From: Hyphomicrobiales bacterium
GTDB lineage: Bacteria; Pseudomonadota; Alphaproteobacteria; Rhizobiales; Rhizobiaceae
Length of the DNA stretch: 64,000 nucleotides
NCBI GenBank assembly: GCA_900465915.1
Contig: UBKJ01000022.1
Coordinates: forward strand, 8,570 to 72,569
Direction: 5' to 3'
In this document: one piece after another, positions 14,484 to 22,696 of the stretch
Layout: each line of letters opens with the position of its first letter
Numbering within the stretch: the stretch's first letter is position 1
Made by a program: the position numbers and the translations under genes
Notes under the pieces: model-generated
What the model was told of the DNA's origin: nothing
Databases searched by the model: none
Seen by the model: only the letters and a program-made list of their open reading frames with translations

Positions 14484-14534
14484 GGAGCATCCCCGTTTCC
14501 GCGTCGAAGGTCTTTCGGGAAAGCTTGCAGATTT

Positions 14535-14549
14535 GTACCATGGTAGTCA
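14535..14549 (-). promoter_or_regulatory. putative operator, copy 1 (GTACCATGGTAGTCA)
   Basis: The 15-base motif GTACCATGGTAGTCA, containing the perfect palindrome TACCATGGTA, lies just upstream of uxuA. An identical copy in the opposite orientation lies at 14687-14701. Short palindromes of this sort are typical operators of GntR-family regulators; the GntR gene at 20861 is the nearest candidate. Strand is assigned by the gene it fronts. Confidence 0.6.
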
Positions 14550-14686
14550 ACTGGAGAAATCCGCAGCGGCGATCGTTCGCGCATTTCACGTCACAAGGCT
14601 CTTCCGAAGCGTCCGGCTCCATGCCAGAAATATGCGGCCGACGCGCTGTAAGCCGCTTGGCAACGCCGATGATCTCGGCTAAATGA

Positions 14687-14701
14687 TGACTACCATGGTA
14701 C
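14687..14701 (+). promoter_or_regulatory. putative operator, copy 2 (inverted GTACCATGGTAGTCA)
   Basis: This is the reverse complement of the motif at 14535-14549, identical over 15 bases, placed 63 bases upstream of ltnD. The symmetrical placement suggests one regulator controls both divergent operons. Confidence 0.6.
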
Positions 14702-14763
14702 GCGACAAGAAGCGGCGAAGATCGCCGTTCCACGTCGCCGCTTGAAGAACGGGAGGAAGCGTC

Positions 14764-15687
14764 ATGGCTGAACGCGCGCAAGAATCGCCCATGAGAGTGG
14801 CCGTCATCGGTCTGGGATCGATGGGCTTCGGCATGGCGGAATCGCTGTTGCGCGCGGGCTTCGACGTGGCGGGCTTCGACATATCCGAGGCGGCGCGCGC
14901 GCGGCTTCGTTCGGCCGGCGGCGTACCGAGCGCGTCTCCGCGCGAGGCGGCGGCCGGGGCCTCCGTCGTCGTCTCGGTGGTGGTGAACGCGAAGCAGACC
15001 GAGCAGGTCCTGTGCGGGGAAGGCGGCGTCCTCGACGCCATGGCGGAGGGATCGGTCTTCATCTCCTCGGCGACCATGTCGCCAGCCGACGCGGAAAATC
15101 TGTCGGCCAAGGCGGGAGCGCGCGGCGTTCTCTATCTGGACGCGCCGATCTCCGGCGGCGCGAAGCGGGCGGCGTCGGGCGAATTGACGATCATGGCCTC
15201 CGGCGAGCCGGCGGCGTTTGAAAAGGCGGGGACCGTCCTCTCCGCGCTGGCGCAAAAAGTCTATCGGTTGGGCGACCGCGCCGGCGTCGGCGCTTCGGTC
15301 AAGATGATCAACCAGCTTCTGGCCGGCGTCCACATCGCCGCCGCCTGCGAGGCGATCACGCTCGCCTCCAAGTTGGGGCTCGATCTTCGCACGGTCTATG
15401 AGGTGATCACCGCATCGGCCGGAAATTCCTGGATGTTCGAGAACCGGATGCCGCATGTCCTCGACGGCGATTATACGCCGCTCAGCTCCATCGAGATTTT
15501 CGTCAAGGACCTCGGCATCATCCAGGACATGGCGCGGTCCGAGCGCTATCCGGCGCCGATCGCGGCCGCGGCGCTGCAGATGTACCTCGCCGCCGCGGGC
15601 GCGGGCATGGGCGGCGACGACGATTCTTCGGTCGCGCGCGTCTATGCGCAGCTTTCCGGCGCGACATTGCCCGAAGGGAGCCGCTGA
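14764..15687 (+). CDS. ltnD: LtnD-like 3-hydroxyacid dehydrogenase (probable L-threonate dehydrogenase)
   Basis: Encodes 307 residues of the beta-hydroxyacid dehydrogenase family. The Rossmann motif VIGLGSMGFGMAESLLRAGF is at the N-terminus, the substrate motif is DAPISGGAKRA, and the catalytic Lys lies in GASVKMINQLLAG. LtnD oxidises L-threonate to 2-oxo-tetronate in four-carbon sugar-acid catabolism. The assignment is strengthened by the immediately following otnK gene (1-base gap). The start codon follows GGGAGGAAGCGTC. First gene of a plus-strand operon with a candidate operator upstream. Confidence 0.82.
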   Translation: MAERAQESPMRVAVIGLGSMGFGMAESLLRAGFDVAGFDISEAARARLRSAGGVPSASPREAAAGASVVVSVVVNAKQTEQVLCGEGGVLDAMAEGSVFISSATMSPADAENLSAKAGARGVLYLDAPISGGAKRAASGELTIMASGEPAAFEKAGTVLSALAQKVYRLGDRAGVGASVKMINQLLAGVHIAAACEAITLASKLGLDLRTVYEVITASAGNSWMFENRMPHVLDGDYTPLSSIEIFVKDLGIIQDMARSERYPAPIAAAALQMYLAAAGAGMGGDDDSSVARVYAQLSGATLPEGSR

Positions 15688-15688
15688 C

Positions 15689-16951
15689 ATGGCCATCCGC
15701 ATCGCAGCCATCGCCGACGACTATACCGGCGCGTCGGACCTCGCCAACACCTGGCGGCGCAACGGCCTGAAGACGATCCAGACCATCGGCGTTCCAACCG
15801 CGCTCGACACGTCGGACGCCGACGCCGTCGTCGTGGCGTTCAAGATACGCTCCGTTCCGGCGGAAGAGGCCGTGGCCGCCGCGCTGCAAGCCTATGACTG
15901 GCTGAAGCGGGCCGGGGTCGACCATATCATGTACAAGGTCTGCTCGACCTTCGATTCAACCGATCGCGGCAATATCGGCCCGGTCACGGACGCGTTGCGC
16001 GCCAGGGCCGGCGCGGACTGGACGCTGGTGACGCCGACCTTTCCCGAGACCAAGCGCACGGTCTACAAGGGCCATCTCTTCGTCGAGGACGTGCTTCTGA
16101 ACGAAAGCCCGCTCAGGAACCATCCCGTCAACCCGATGCACGACCCCAACCTCGTCCGGGTCCTCGGCAGGCAGTCGCGCGAGCCCGTCGGCCTCCTCGA
16201 CCTGGCGACGATCCGCGCCGGAGATGAGGCGGCCATGGCGCACGTCGGCTCTCTCGCCCGGTCCGGCGTCCGCTCGATCGTCGCCGACGCGGTGGCGGAA
16301 AGCGATCTCGAAACGCTTGGCCGCATCGCCCTCCAGTCGCCGTTCTCGACCGGCGCGTCCGGGCTCGGTCTCGGCCTCGCCCGCGCGGCGCGGCCCGGGG
16401 CCAGCCGTTCGGCGGAGGCGGAGGAGCCGCGAATGGCGGACGGCTATTCCGCGATCGTCGCCGGAAGCTGCTCGGCGCGCACGCTGGAGCAGATCGCGGC
16501 GGCGGAGAAGATCATGCCCGTGCTGCGGCTCGACCCCGACCGCCTCGTGGCGAGCGGCGGCGACGTCGGTGAGGCCATCGCCTGGGCGAAGCAGCGCCTG
16601 CCGGACGGCCCCGTGCTGATCGCCGTTAGCGCCGATCCGGCCACCGTCGGCGCGATCCAGAAGAAATACGGCGCGCAGCAGGCCAGCGAGATCCTCGAGG
16701 CCGCCTCGGCGCGGCTCGCCGCGGGGCTTGTCGGAGAGGGCGTCCGCAGGCTCGTCGTCGCCGGCGGCGAGACTTCCGGCGCGGTGGTCGATCATCTGCG
16801 CATTCCGGGCTTCCGCATCGGCGAGGAGATCGCGCCCGGCGTGCCGGCCTTGAAGACCATCGGATGGAAAGAGGGGGAAATCGCCATGGCGCTCAAGTCG
16901 GGCAATTTCGGCGGCGTCGATTTCTTCGAGCGCGCGCTTTCCAGGCTCTGA
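15689..16951 (+). CDS. otnK: OtnK-like four-carbon acid sugar kinase (DUF1537)
   Basis: Encodes 420 residues. The N-terminal DUF1537 domain has IAAIADDYTGASDLANTWRR, KVCSTFDSTDRGNIGPVTDA, PTFPETKRTVYKGHLFVED and HPVNPMHDPNLVRVL; the C-terminal nucleotide-binding domain has AGSCSARTLEQI, VAGGETSGAVV and LKSGNFGGVDFF. OtnK phosphorylates 3-oxo-tetronate at C4. The partner aldolase/decarboxylase (otnC) and isomerase (otnI) normally beside it are not in the window, so another acid sugar could be the substrate; related kinases act in D-apionate breakdown. The start follows GAAGGGAG. Confidence 0.85.
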   Translation: MAIRIAAIADDYTGASDLANTWRRNGLKTIQTIGVPTALDTSDADAVVVAFKIRSVPAEEAVAAALQAYDWLKRAGVDHIMYKVCSTFDSTDRGNIGPVTDALRARAGADWTLVTPTFPETKRTVYKGHLFVEDVLLNESPLRNHPVNPMHDPNLVRVLGRQSREPVGLLDLATIRAGDEAAMAHVGSLARSGVRSIVADAVAESDLETLGRIALQSPFSTGASGLGLGLARAARPGASRSAEAEEPRMADGYSAIVAGSCSARTLEQIAAAEKIMPVLRLDPDRLVASGGDVGEAIAWAKQRLPDGPVLIAVSADPATVGAIQKKYGAQQASEILEAASARLAAGLVGEGVRRLVVAGGETSGAVVDHLRIPGFRIGEEIAPGVPALKTIGWKEGEIAMALKSGNFGGVDFFERALSRL

Positions 16952-16973
16952 AACGTCGCGGGAGGAGAAAACC

Positions 16974-17906
16974 ATGCTGACGGACTGGTTCGAGGTCAGG
17001 GACCCGCGCTTCAGGGCGCTGGTGTTCGAGAACGTCCATGTCGAGAAACTGTGGAGCGGCGCGCGCTGGACCGAAGGCCCGGCCTATGTCGCGGCCAGCA
17101 AGCACCTGCTGTTCTCGGACATTCCCAACGACCGGGTCATGCGCTTCGACGAGGTCAGCGGCGCGGTTTCGGTCTTCGAGACGCCGTGCGGCTTCCAGAA
17201 CGGCCGCACCGTCGACCCGCAGGGCCGCGTCGTCGCCTGCGAGCATGGCGGCCGCCGCGTGTCGCGCCGCGAGCATGACGGCTCCGTCACCGTGCTGGCC
17301 GCGTCCTACCAGGGCAAAAGGCTCAACTCGCCCAACGACGTGGTGGTCCGTTCGGACGGCTCGATCTGGTTCACCGACCCGACTTACGGCATCGACAGCG
17401 ATTATGAGGGCCACAAGGCCCAGTCCGAGATCGGCGCTTCCCATGTCTACCGGATCGATCCCAGCGGCGAACTGACCGCCGTCGCCACCGATTTCGCCAA
17501 GCCGAACGGGCTCGCCTTCACCCTCGACGAGAAGCGGCTCTACATCTCCGACACCGGCCTCAGCCACGATCCCGACGGCCCGCACCATATCCGCGTCTTC
17601 GACGTGTCGGACGACGGAAAATCCTTGCGCGGCGGCGAGGTTTTGGCCGTCTGCGAGACGGGCGTCTTCGACGGGTTCCGGCTCGATTGCCTCGGCAATA
17701 TCTGGTCCAGCGCCGGCGACGGCGTCCATTGCATCGCCCCCGACGGCGCGCTGCTCGGCAAGATCGGGATACCGGAGACGGTGGCGAACGTCGAATTCGG
17801 CGGTCCCAGCCGCAACCGGCTGTTCATCACCGCCACGCAAAGCCTCTATTCGGTCTATCTCCGCGTCAACGGCGCTCGCAATCGAAACGGAAAGAACAAC
17901 CCATGA
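16974..17906 (+). CDS. SMP-30/gluconolactonase family lactonase
   Basis: Encodes 310 residues of a six-bladed beta-propeller lactonase. Characteristic segments are WTEGPAYVAASKHLLFSDIP, the NGRTVDPQGRVVACEHGGRR metal-site region, LNSPNDVVVRSDGSIWFTDPTYG, KPNGLAFTLDEKRLYISDTG and FDGFRLDCLGNIWSS. Such enzymes hydrolyse sugar-acid lactones after sugar dehydrogenase action. No signal peptide, so cytoplasmic. The start follows GGGAGGAGAAAACC. Overlaps the next gene by 4 bases (ATGA), indicating translational coupling. Confidence 0.88.
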   Translation: MLTDWFEVRDPRFRALVFENVHVEKLWSGARWTEGPAYVAASKHLLFSDIPNDRVMRFDEVSGAVSVFETPCGFQNGRTVDPQGRVVACEHGGRRVSRREHDGSVTVLAASYQGKRLNSPNDVVVRSDGSIWFTDPTYGIDSDYEGHKAQSEIGASHVYRIDPSGELTAVATDFAKPNGLAFTLDEKRLYISDTGLSHDPDGPHHIRVFDVSDDGKSLRGGEVLAVCETGVFDGFRLDCLGNIWSSAGDGVHCIAPDGALLGKIGIPETVANVEFGGPSRNRLFITATQSLYSVYLRVNGARNRNGKNNP

Positions 17907-19183
17907 CAGACACCGACCGTCCCGGCTGGATCGGCATGACCGGCCCGCGTTACGTCCAGCGCCCCGCCCACCGGCATTGGCTGCTGTCGCAGGCGCGGGC
18001 GCTGTTCGATTTCTTCCAATATACTGCCTTCAATCCCAAGGGCGGCTTCTCGACGCTCGCCGACGACGGCCGACCGAACCCGGCCGAGCCGGGCCACGCC
18101 GGCGCGCTGCGCCAGTTGCACGACACCTGCCGCATGGTGCATTGCTTCGCCATCGCGCAGCTTCTCGGCCTGCCGGGCGCGGACCGCAATGTTGACCACG
18201 GCATGGATTTCCTCTGGAGCCGTCATCGCGACACGAAGAATGGCGGCTATTTCTGGGGCGTCGACGACGAGAAAGCCGTCAACCCCAACAAGCTCGCCTA
18301 TGGGCACGCCTTCGTCATCCTCGCCGCCTCGTCGGCCAAGGTGGTCGGCCATCCCGACGCCGACCGGCTGATGGCCGACATCCTCGACGTGCTGCGCAAG
18401 CGGTTCTGGGACAGAACCGTCGGCGCCACCACCGAGGAATATGCGGCGGACTGGAGCGCGATCAGCGACTATCGCGGCCAGAACTCCAACATGCACCTCA
18501 CCGAGGCGCTGATGGCGGCCTATGAGGCGACCGGCGACCGCGAGCTTCTGGCCATGGCCGAAAGCATCGCCGCGCTCATCATCAACCGCCATGCGCGCGC
18601 GCAGGGCTGGCGCGTGGCCGAGCATTTCACCAGCGACTGGAGCGTCGATCTTGATTACGCCGGCGATCCGATGTTCCGGCCGAAGGGAACCACGCCCGGC
18701 CATGCGCTGGAATGGAGCCGCCTGCTGGTCCAGTTGTGGGAGCTCGGCGGCCGCGCCCACGCCTGGATGCCGGAAGCCGCGAAGGGCCTGTTCCTGAGGA
18801 CGGTCGAGACGGGCTGGAACAACGCGACCGGCGGCTTCTACTACACGCTCGACTGGAACGACCGGCCCGACCGCAGCGATCTTTACTGGTGGCCCTGCGC
18901 GGAGGGCGCCGCGGCGGCCGCCGTGCTGGCGGCGGTGGACGACGATCCGCGCTTCGAGGAATGGTACCGCCGCATCTGGGGTTTCGTGAACAACCACATC
19001 ATCGACCGCCGCCGTGGCGGGTGGATTCCCGAACTCGACAACGACCTCAACCCGGTCAACCGCGTCTTCATCGGCCGGCCGGACCTCTACCATGCCGTCC
19101 AGGCCTGCCTGATCCCGCTGCTGCCGCCCAACGGCAGCGTCACGCGCGGCCTGCGGGGCGACGGCTCGCTGTCCATTCTCTGA
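17903..19183 (+). CDS. AGE-family aldose-ketose isomerase/epimerase
   Basis: Encodes 426 residues of the N-acylglucosamine 2-epimerase superfamily, an (alpha/alpha)6 barrel. Conserved elements are RQLHDTCRMVHCFAIAQLLG, GGYFWGVDD, YGHAFVILAASS, NSNMHLTEALMAAYEATGD, RVAEHF, PGHALEWSRLLVQL and GGFYYTLDWNDRP with the catalytic His residues of the family in HLTEA and PGHALEW. Members interconvert mannose, fructose and glucose, or N-acylglucosamine and mannosamine. The exact substrate cannot be read; the cluster context suggests a neutral sugar feeding the lactonase and acid-sugar enzymes. Cytoplasmic. Confidence 0.85.
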   Translation: MTDTDRPGWIGMTGPRYVQRPAHRHWLLSQARALFDFFQYTAFNPKGGFSTLADDGRPNPAEPGHAGALRQLHDTCRMVHCFAIAQLLGLPGADRNVDHGMDFLWSRHRDTKNGGYFWGVDDEKAVNPNKLAYGHAFVILAASSAKVVGHPDADRLMADILDVLRKRFWDRTVGATTEEYAADWSAISDYRGQNSNMHLTEALMAAYEATGDRELLAMAESIAALIINRHARAQGWRVAEHFTSDWSVDLDYAGDPMFRPKGTTPGHALEWSRLLVQLWELGGRAHAWMPEAAKGLFLRTVETGWNNATGGFYYTLDWNDRPDRSDLYWWPCAEGAAAAAVLAAVDDDPRFEEWYRRIWGFVNNHIIDRRRGGWIPELDNDLNPVNRVFIGRPDLYHAVQACLIPLLPPNGSVTRGLRGDGSLSIL

Positions 19184-19202
19184 CCCGACGGGAGGCCGCC
19201 GC

Positions 19203-19952
19203 ATGTCCTATTCGATGAACGGAACCAATGTCGTCGTCACCGGCGCCGCCGGCGGCGTCGGCCGCGCGGTGGTCGAAAGGCTCGTGGCGCTCGGAGCCCA
19301 TGTCTGCGCCACCGACATCACGGAATCGGTCGCCGAGCTGAAGTCGCTCGGCGGCGTCGAAACCGTCGTCGCCGACGTGACCAGAAGCGCCGATGTCGAG
19401 CGCATCTATGCGGCGGCGGAAAAAGCCTTCGGCCCCGTCGACTGCCTGGTCAGCAACGCCGGCTTCATCATCTCCAAATCCGTGCACGAGACGTCGGAGG
19501 AGGAGTGGGACCAGGTCCTGAACGCCAACGCCAAATCCTTCTTCCTGATGAGCCGGCGAGCGCTGCCCGGCATGATGGCCAAGGGCAGGGGCTGCATCGT
19601 GGCGACCGGCTCCATCTCCAGCGTGGTCGGCCTGCCGGCGCAGGCCGCCTATTGCGCCAGCAAGGGCGCGCTGCTCCAGCTCGTGCGCCAGATGGCGGTG
19701 GACTACGCCGGCAAGGGCGTGCGCGTCAACGCGGTCGGTCCCGGCTCCATCGACACGCCGTTTCTGAGGAAATATCTCGACGGCCTTGCCGATCCGGCCG
19801 CCGGCATGGCCGAGATCAAGGCCGCGCATCCGCTCGGCCGCTGGGCGGAGCCGGGCGAGGTGGCCGATTCCATCGTCTATCTGTGCTCGCCCGCCAGCTC
19901 CTTCGTCACCGGACAGATCCTGATGGTGGACGGCGGTTATTCGGCGCGGTGA
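19203..19952 (+). CDS. SDR family dehydrogenase, probable sugar dehydrogenase
   Basis: Encodes 249 residues, a standard classical SDR: TGAAGGVG near residue 14, DVTRS, SNAGF, catalytic Ser in ATGSISSVVG, YCASK and the PGSIDTPF loop, ending VDGGYSAR. By context it may oxidise the aldose that is then opened by the SMP-30 lactonase, or act on an acid sugar. 19 bases after the isomerase gene, within the operon. RBS GGGAGGCCGCC. Confidence 0.82.
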   Translation: MSYSMNGTNVVVTGAAGGVGRAVVERLVALGAHVCATDITESVAELKSLGGVETVVADVTRSADVERIYAAAEKAFGPVDCLVSNAGFIISKSVHETSEEEWDQVLNANAKSFFLMSRRALPGMMAKGRGCIVATGSISSVVGLPAQAAYCASKGALLQLVRQMAVDYAGKGVRVNAVGPGSIDTPFLRKYLDGLADPAAGMAEIKAAHPLGRWAEPGEVADSIVYLCSPASSFVTGQILMVDGGYSAR

Positions 19953-19980
19953 AACGTCAAAAGAACGCAAGGATTTCAAG

Positions 19981-20787
19981 GTGACGCCCAACACGGCGAA
20001 AGCGAAACTTTCAAACGGCCGGCCCCTGTTCGGCTGCTGGGTCCAGTTGTTCAATCCCGTCGTGGCCGAGATGATGGGCCTGTGCGGCTATGACATATTG
20101 ATGATCGACATGGAGCACGGGCTCGGCTCGGTCCAGGACGCGGCCAACGTCATGCGCGCCGCGCGCGGCACGGGCGCGGCCTCGCTCGTCCGGCTTCCGG
20201 CCAACGATCCCGTCATCGTCAAGACGCTGATGGACCAGGGCGCGGACGGGATCATGGTTCCGATGGTCGAAACGCCGGAGGCCGCGCAGGCCGTCGTCTC
20301 CGCCTGCCGCTATCCGCCCAAGGGAACGCGCGGCCTCGCCGTCGGCGTCGCGCGCGGCTCCGACTACGGCCTCAACGAGAACTATGTCGAGACGGTCGAC
20401 GACCATACGCTCGTCATCTGCCAGATCGAAACCGTGCTTGGCGTGAAGAACGCCAGGGCCATCGCGGAGATCGACGGGGTGGACATGCTCTTCATCGGCC
20501 GCAACGACCTCGCGGCGGATTCCGGCCATATCCTCGACCTCGACCACCCGGAGGTGAACGCGCTCGTCGATGAGGTGCTGGCCGTGACCAAGGCGGCCGG
20601 CAAGAAGATCGGCACCGTGCCGAGCGCGGGCCGCCCGTGGGAGAAACTGATCGATGAAGGCTTCGACATGGTCATTCCGTCGAGCGACATCTCCATATTG
20701 CGCATGTTCGGCCAGCAGGAGGTCGCGGCGTTCCGCGCCCATGTCGGCCATGGCGAGGGCGCGGTCCGGGTCGCCAAGGGCTATTGA
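19981..20787 (+). CDS. HpcH/HpaI family class II pyruvate aldolase
   Basis: Encodes 268 residues of the HpcH/HpaI aldolase family, which make or break a carbon-carbon bond next to a pyruvate unit in 2-keto acids with a divalent metal. Markers: GCWVQLFNPVVAEMMG, YDILMIDMEHG (base/His region), SLVRLPANDP, GADGIMVPMVETPEAAQ, GTRGLA, the ICQIETVLGVKNA metal Glu strand and IGRNDLAADSG metal Asp loop. Starts with GTG, preceded by AAGGA at 7 bases. Probable terminal aldolase of the cluster acting on a 2-keto-3-deoxy or related acid, by inference. Confidence 0.86.
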   Translation: MTPNTAKAKLSNGRPLFGCWVQLFNPVVAEMMGLCGYDILMIDMEHGLGSVQDAANVMRAARGTGAASLVRLPANDPVIVKTLMDQGADGIMVPMVETPEAAQAVVSACRYPPKGTRGLAVGVARGSDYGLNENYVETVDDHTLVICQIETVLGVKNARAIAEIDGVDMLFIGRNDLAADSGHILDLDHPEVNALVDEVLAVTKAAGKKIGTVPSAGRPWEKLIDEGFDMVIPSSDISILRMFGQQEVAAFRAHVGHGEGAVRVAKGY

Positions 20788-20812
20788 GCGCCTATTCGAT
20801 TAGACCGGGGTC

Positions 20813-20837
20813 GCCCCATGCGGTAAAAACATGGGGC
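20813..20837. repeat. short inverted repeat before the GntR gene
   Basis: GCCCCATG and CATGGGGC form perfect 8-base arms separated by 9 bases. It lies in the leader between the aldolase stop and the GntR start at 20861 and overlaps an alternative ATG at 20831. It could be an operator, a weak attenuator, or a hairpin hiding the upstream start. Confidence 0.5.
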
Positions 20838-20860
20838 AGGGCGGCGAGCTGGAGGCATGG

Positions 20861-21613
20861 ATGGCGTTGAGAAGCCTGAATTTTCACGAGGACGCGCCGG
20901 CGCCGTCCGCCTATGGAAAAGTCTATGACATTCTTCTCGGCCTGATCGTGACGTTCAAGTTGAAGCCCTTCGCGCTGCTGTCGGAAAAGGCGGTGTCCGA
21001 GGCGCTGCATGTCAGCCGCTCGCCGGTGCGCGAGGCGCTGGCGCGGCTCGCCACGGTGGGGCTGGTCGACATCTACGCGCAACGGGGATCCATCGTCGCG
21101 CCGCTGCGGGTGAAGGACCTCGAACATTCGCAATTCCTGCGCGAATGCGTCGAGGTCGGCCTGCTGCAAAAGGCCTGCCAATTGCCCGACCGTTCGGAAC
21201 TATGCCGGCAGCTTTACGGCGAAATCGCGCTTCAGGAAACGCTGGCCGCTATCGGCGATCATGCGCGGTTCTCGAAATCCGACGAGCTGTTTCATCATTA
21301 TGTGGCCGTCGCGGCCGGCTTCCCGGACATCTGGTCGGAGATCAGCAACGCCAAGCTGCACATGAACCGCTTCCGCACCTTGACTTATCCCGACATGGAC
21401 AGCCTGGCGACGATCATCGCCCAGCACAAGAAGATCGCCGAGGCGATCGAGAAGGGCAGCGAGACCGACGCCACGCGGGCGATGCAGGAGCATTTGCGCA
21501 AGATCTTTCCGCTCATTCCCGAGCTTATCGGGAAATTCCCGGACTATTTCGAGGAGAGATCGAACGATCTCGCGGGCCGGATTCATCGCCCCGACCTGTC
21601 CTTCCTGCTCTAA
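20861..21613 (+). CDS. GntR family (FCD-type) transcriptional regulator
   Basis: Encodes 250 residues. The N-terminal winged helix-turn-helix includes FALLSEKAVSEALHVSRSPVREALARL, and the C-terminal all-helical FCD ligand domain has the metal-binding pattern D-x3-H (DELFHHYV) with later His residues (AQHKKIAEAI and EHLRKIF). FCD regulators sense sugar acids or organic acids. It is the last gene of the plus-strand sugar-acid operon and the likely reader of the paired operators at 14535 and 14687. The start at 20861 is set by GGAGG 5 bases upstream. Confidence 0.85.
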   Translation: MALRSLNFHEDAPAPSAYGKVYDILLGLIVTFKLKPFALLSEKAVSEALHVSRSPVREALARLATVGLVDIYAQRGSIVAPLRVKDLEHSQFLRECVEVGLLQKACQLPDRSELCRQLYGEIALQETLAAIGDHARFSKSDELFHHYVAVAAGFPDIWSEISNAKLHMNRFRTLTYPDMDSLATIIAQHKKIAEAIEKGSETDATRAMQEHLRKIFPLIPELIGKFPDYFEERSNDLAGRIHRPDLSFLL

Positions 21614-21628
21614 GCGCCGCCCGGTTTC

Positions 21629-22630
21629 TCAAGGCCAGATGGCGTTGAGAAGCGCCGCCAACCGCCCGCCCGCCAGCGCGATCTGCCGCTTTTTCACGAG
21701 GCTCTGCGCCTTGAGATAGGCGGGCCGGTCCGTGAAGGCGATATCCCACCCCTCCGGCCCGCGGCTCGCGAAGCGCACATAGGAAAACACCGTCGCCCCG
21801 GCCTTGACCGTGTCCGAGGCCCATGCCGCCGGCCAGTCGACGATTTCGCCCGGCGTGGGAGCGAGCAGCGCCGCCTCCGCCTGCATCGCTGCGATTTCCT
21901 TGTCCTTGTAGCGCGGGATGGCGTCCCATTCGGCGTGGAACTTGCGGTCGCCGTCGAGCAGCAGATTGCCGCCCCGCGTGTCGGTGTCGGGATCGAAATC
22001 GCCCTCGTCGGGGTCCGTCTCCGTCCCGTGATCGTCTAGATAGACCGCGCCGACATGCAGCGGCTGGTGCAGGTCGCCGATCAGATGCGCGAGCATCAGC
22101 AGCGCCTCCTTGCGGTCGCGGATCGAGAAGGGCGGCGGCACGGGACGGCCTTGCAGGAAATCGACCGCCGCCCCGACGGCGCTGACGATGTCATGGTCGC
22201 TGGTTCCCGCGAAGGCGCGGTCGTAGCGTCCGCGCCGCACCGCCACATCGGCGAAATGATAGGTCTCGTGGCAGCCGCGCTCGCCGCCGCGATAGTCGCA
22301 ATTCGACCAGTTGCGCCGCGCGTAGTCCTCCATGCGGGTGCGCTCGGCCTCCGTCTCGAAGGGCGCGCAGGGTCCGTCGGACCGTCCGAAATCGTCCTCA
22401 TAGCGGAACGAGCCGTCGTCCTCCTTCTCGACGCTCTTGACGCAGTCGAGCCAGGGCCCGCTCGTCTCCAGCGAGAATCCGAGCGCCTCCTCGACCTGAA
22501 CCGCCGCGTTCTCCGTCAAAAGATCGTCGGCGATCCGTCCGATCAGCTGGTGCCCCTTGGCCCCCCAGGCGCCCGCCGGCCCACACCAGAAAAGCGCCAG
22601 CCCGAACATCAACGCCGCGCGAAAAAGCAT
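21629..22630 (-). CDS. S1/P1 nuclease, exported
   Basis: Encodes 333 residues. A signal peptide (LFRAALMFGLALFWCGPAGA) is cleaved before WGAKGHQLIGRIA, giving the N-terminal Trp that in this family is a zinc ligand. Further zinc-binding residues lie in ETYHFADV, LMLAHLIGDLHQPLHVG, DTRGGNLLLDG and AEWD. These enzymes are trinuclear-zinc phosphodiesterases that cut single-stranded nucleic acids. It is unusual in bacteria to be this complete but typical in some alphaproteobacteria. Start at the ATG 22630 (an upstream TTG is less likely). Convergent with the GntR gene. Confidence 0.88.
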   Translation of the reverse strand: MLFRAALMFGLALFWCGPAGAWGAKGHQLIGRIADDLLTENAAVQVEEALGFSLETSGPWLDCVKSVEKEDDGSFRYEDDFGRSDGPCAPFETEAERTRMEDYARRNWSNCDYRGGERGCHETYHFADVAVRRGRYDRAFAGTSDHDIVSAVGAAVDFLQGRPVPPPFSIRDRKEALLMLAHLIGDLHQPLHVGAVYLDDHGTETDPDEGDFDPDTDTRGGNLLLDGDRKFHAEWDAIPRYKDKEIAAMQAEAALLAPTPGEIVDWPAAWASDTVKAGATVFSYVRFASRGPEGWDIAFTDRPAYLKAQSLVKKRQIALAGGRLAALLNAIWP

Positions 22631-22696
22631 GACCGCCCCCAAGCTTCACCATTCGCCCCGCGCCGATTACAGGCCGCGAGGCCGGCGAAGTCAATC

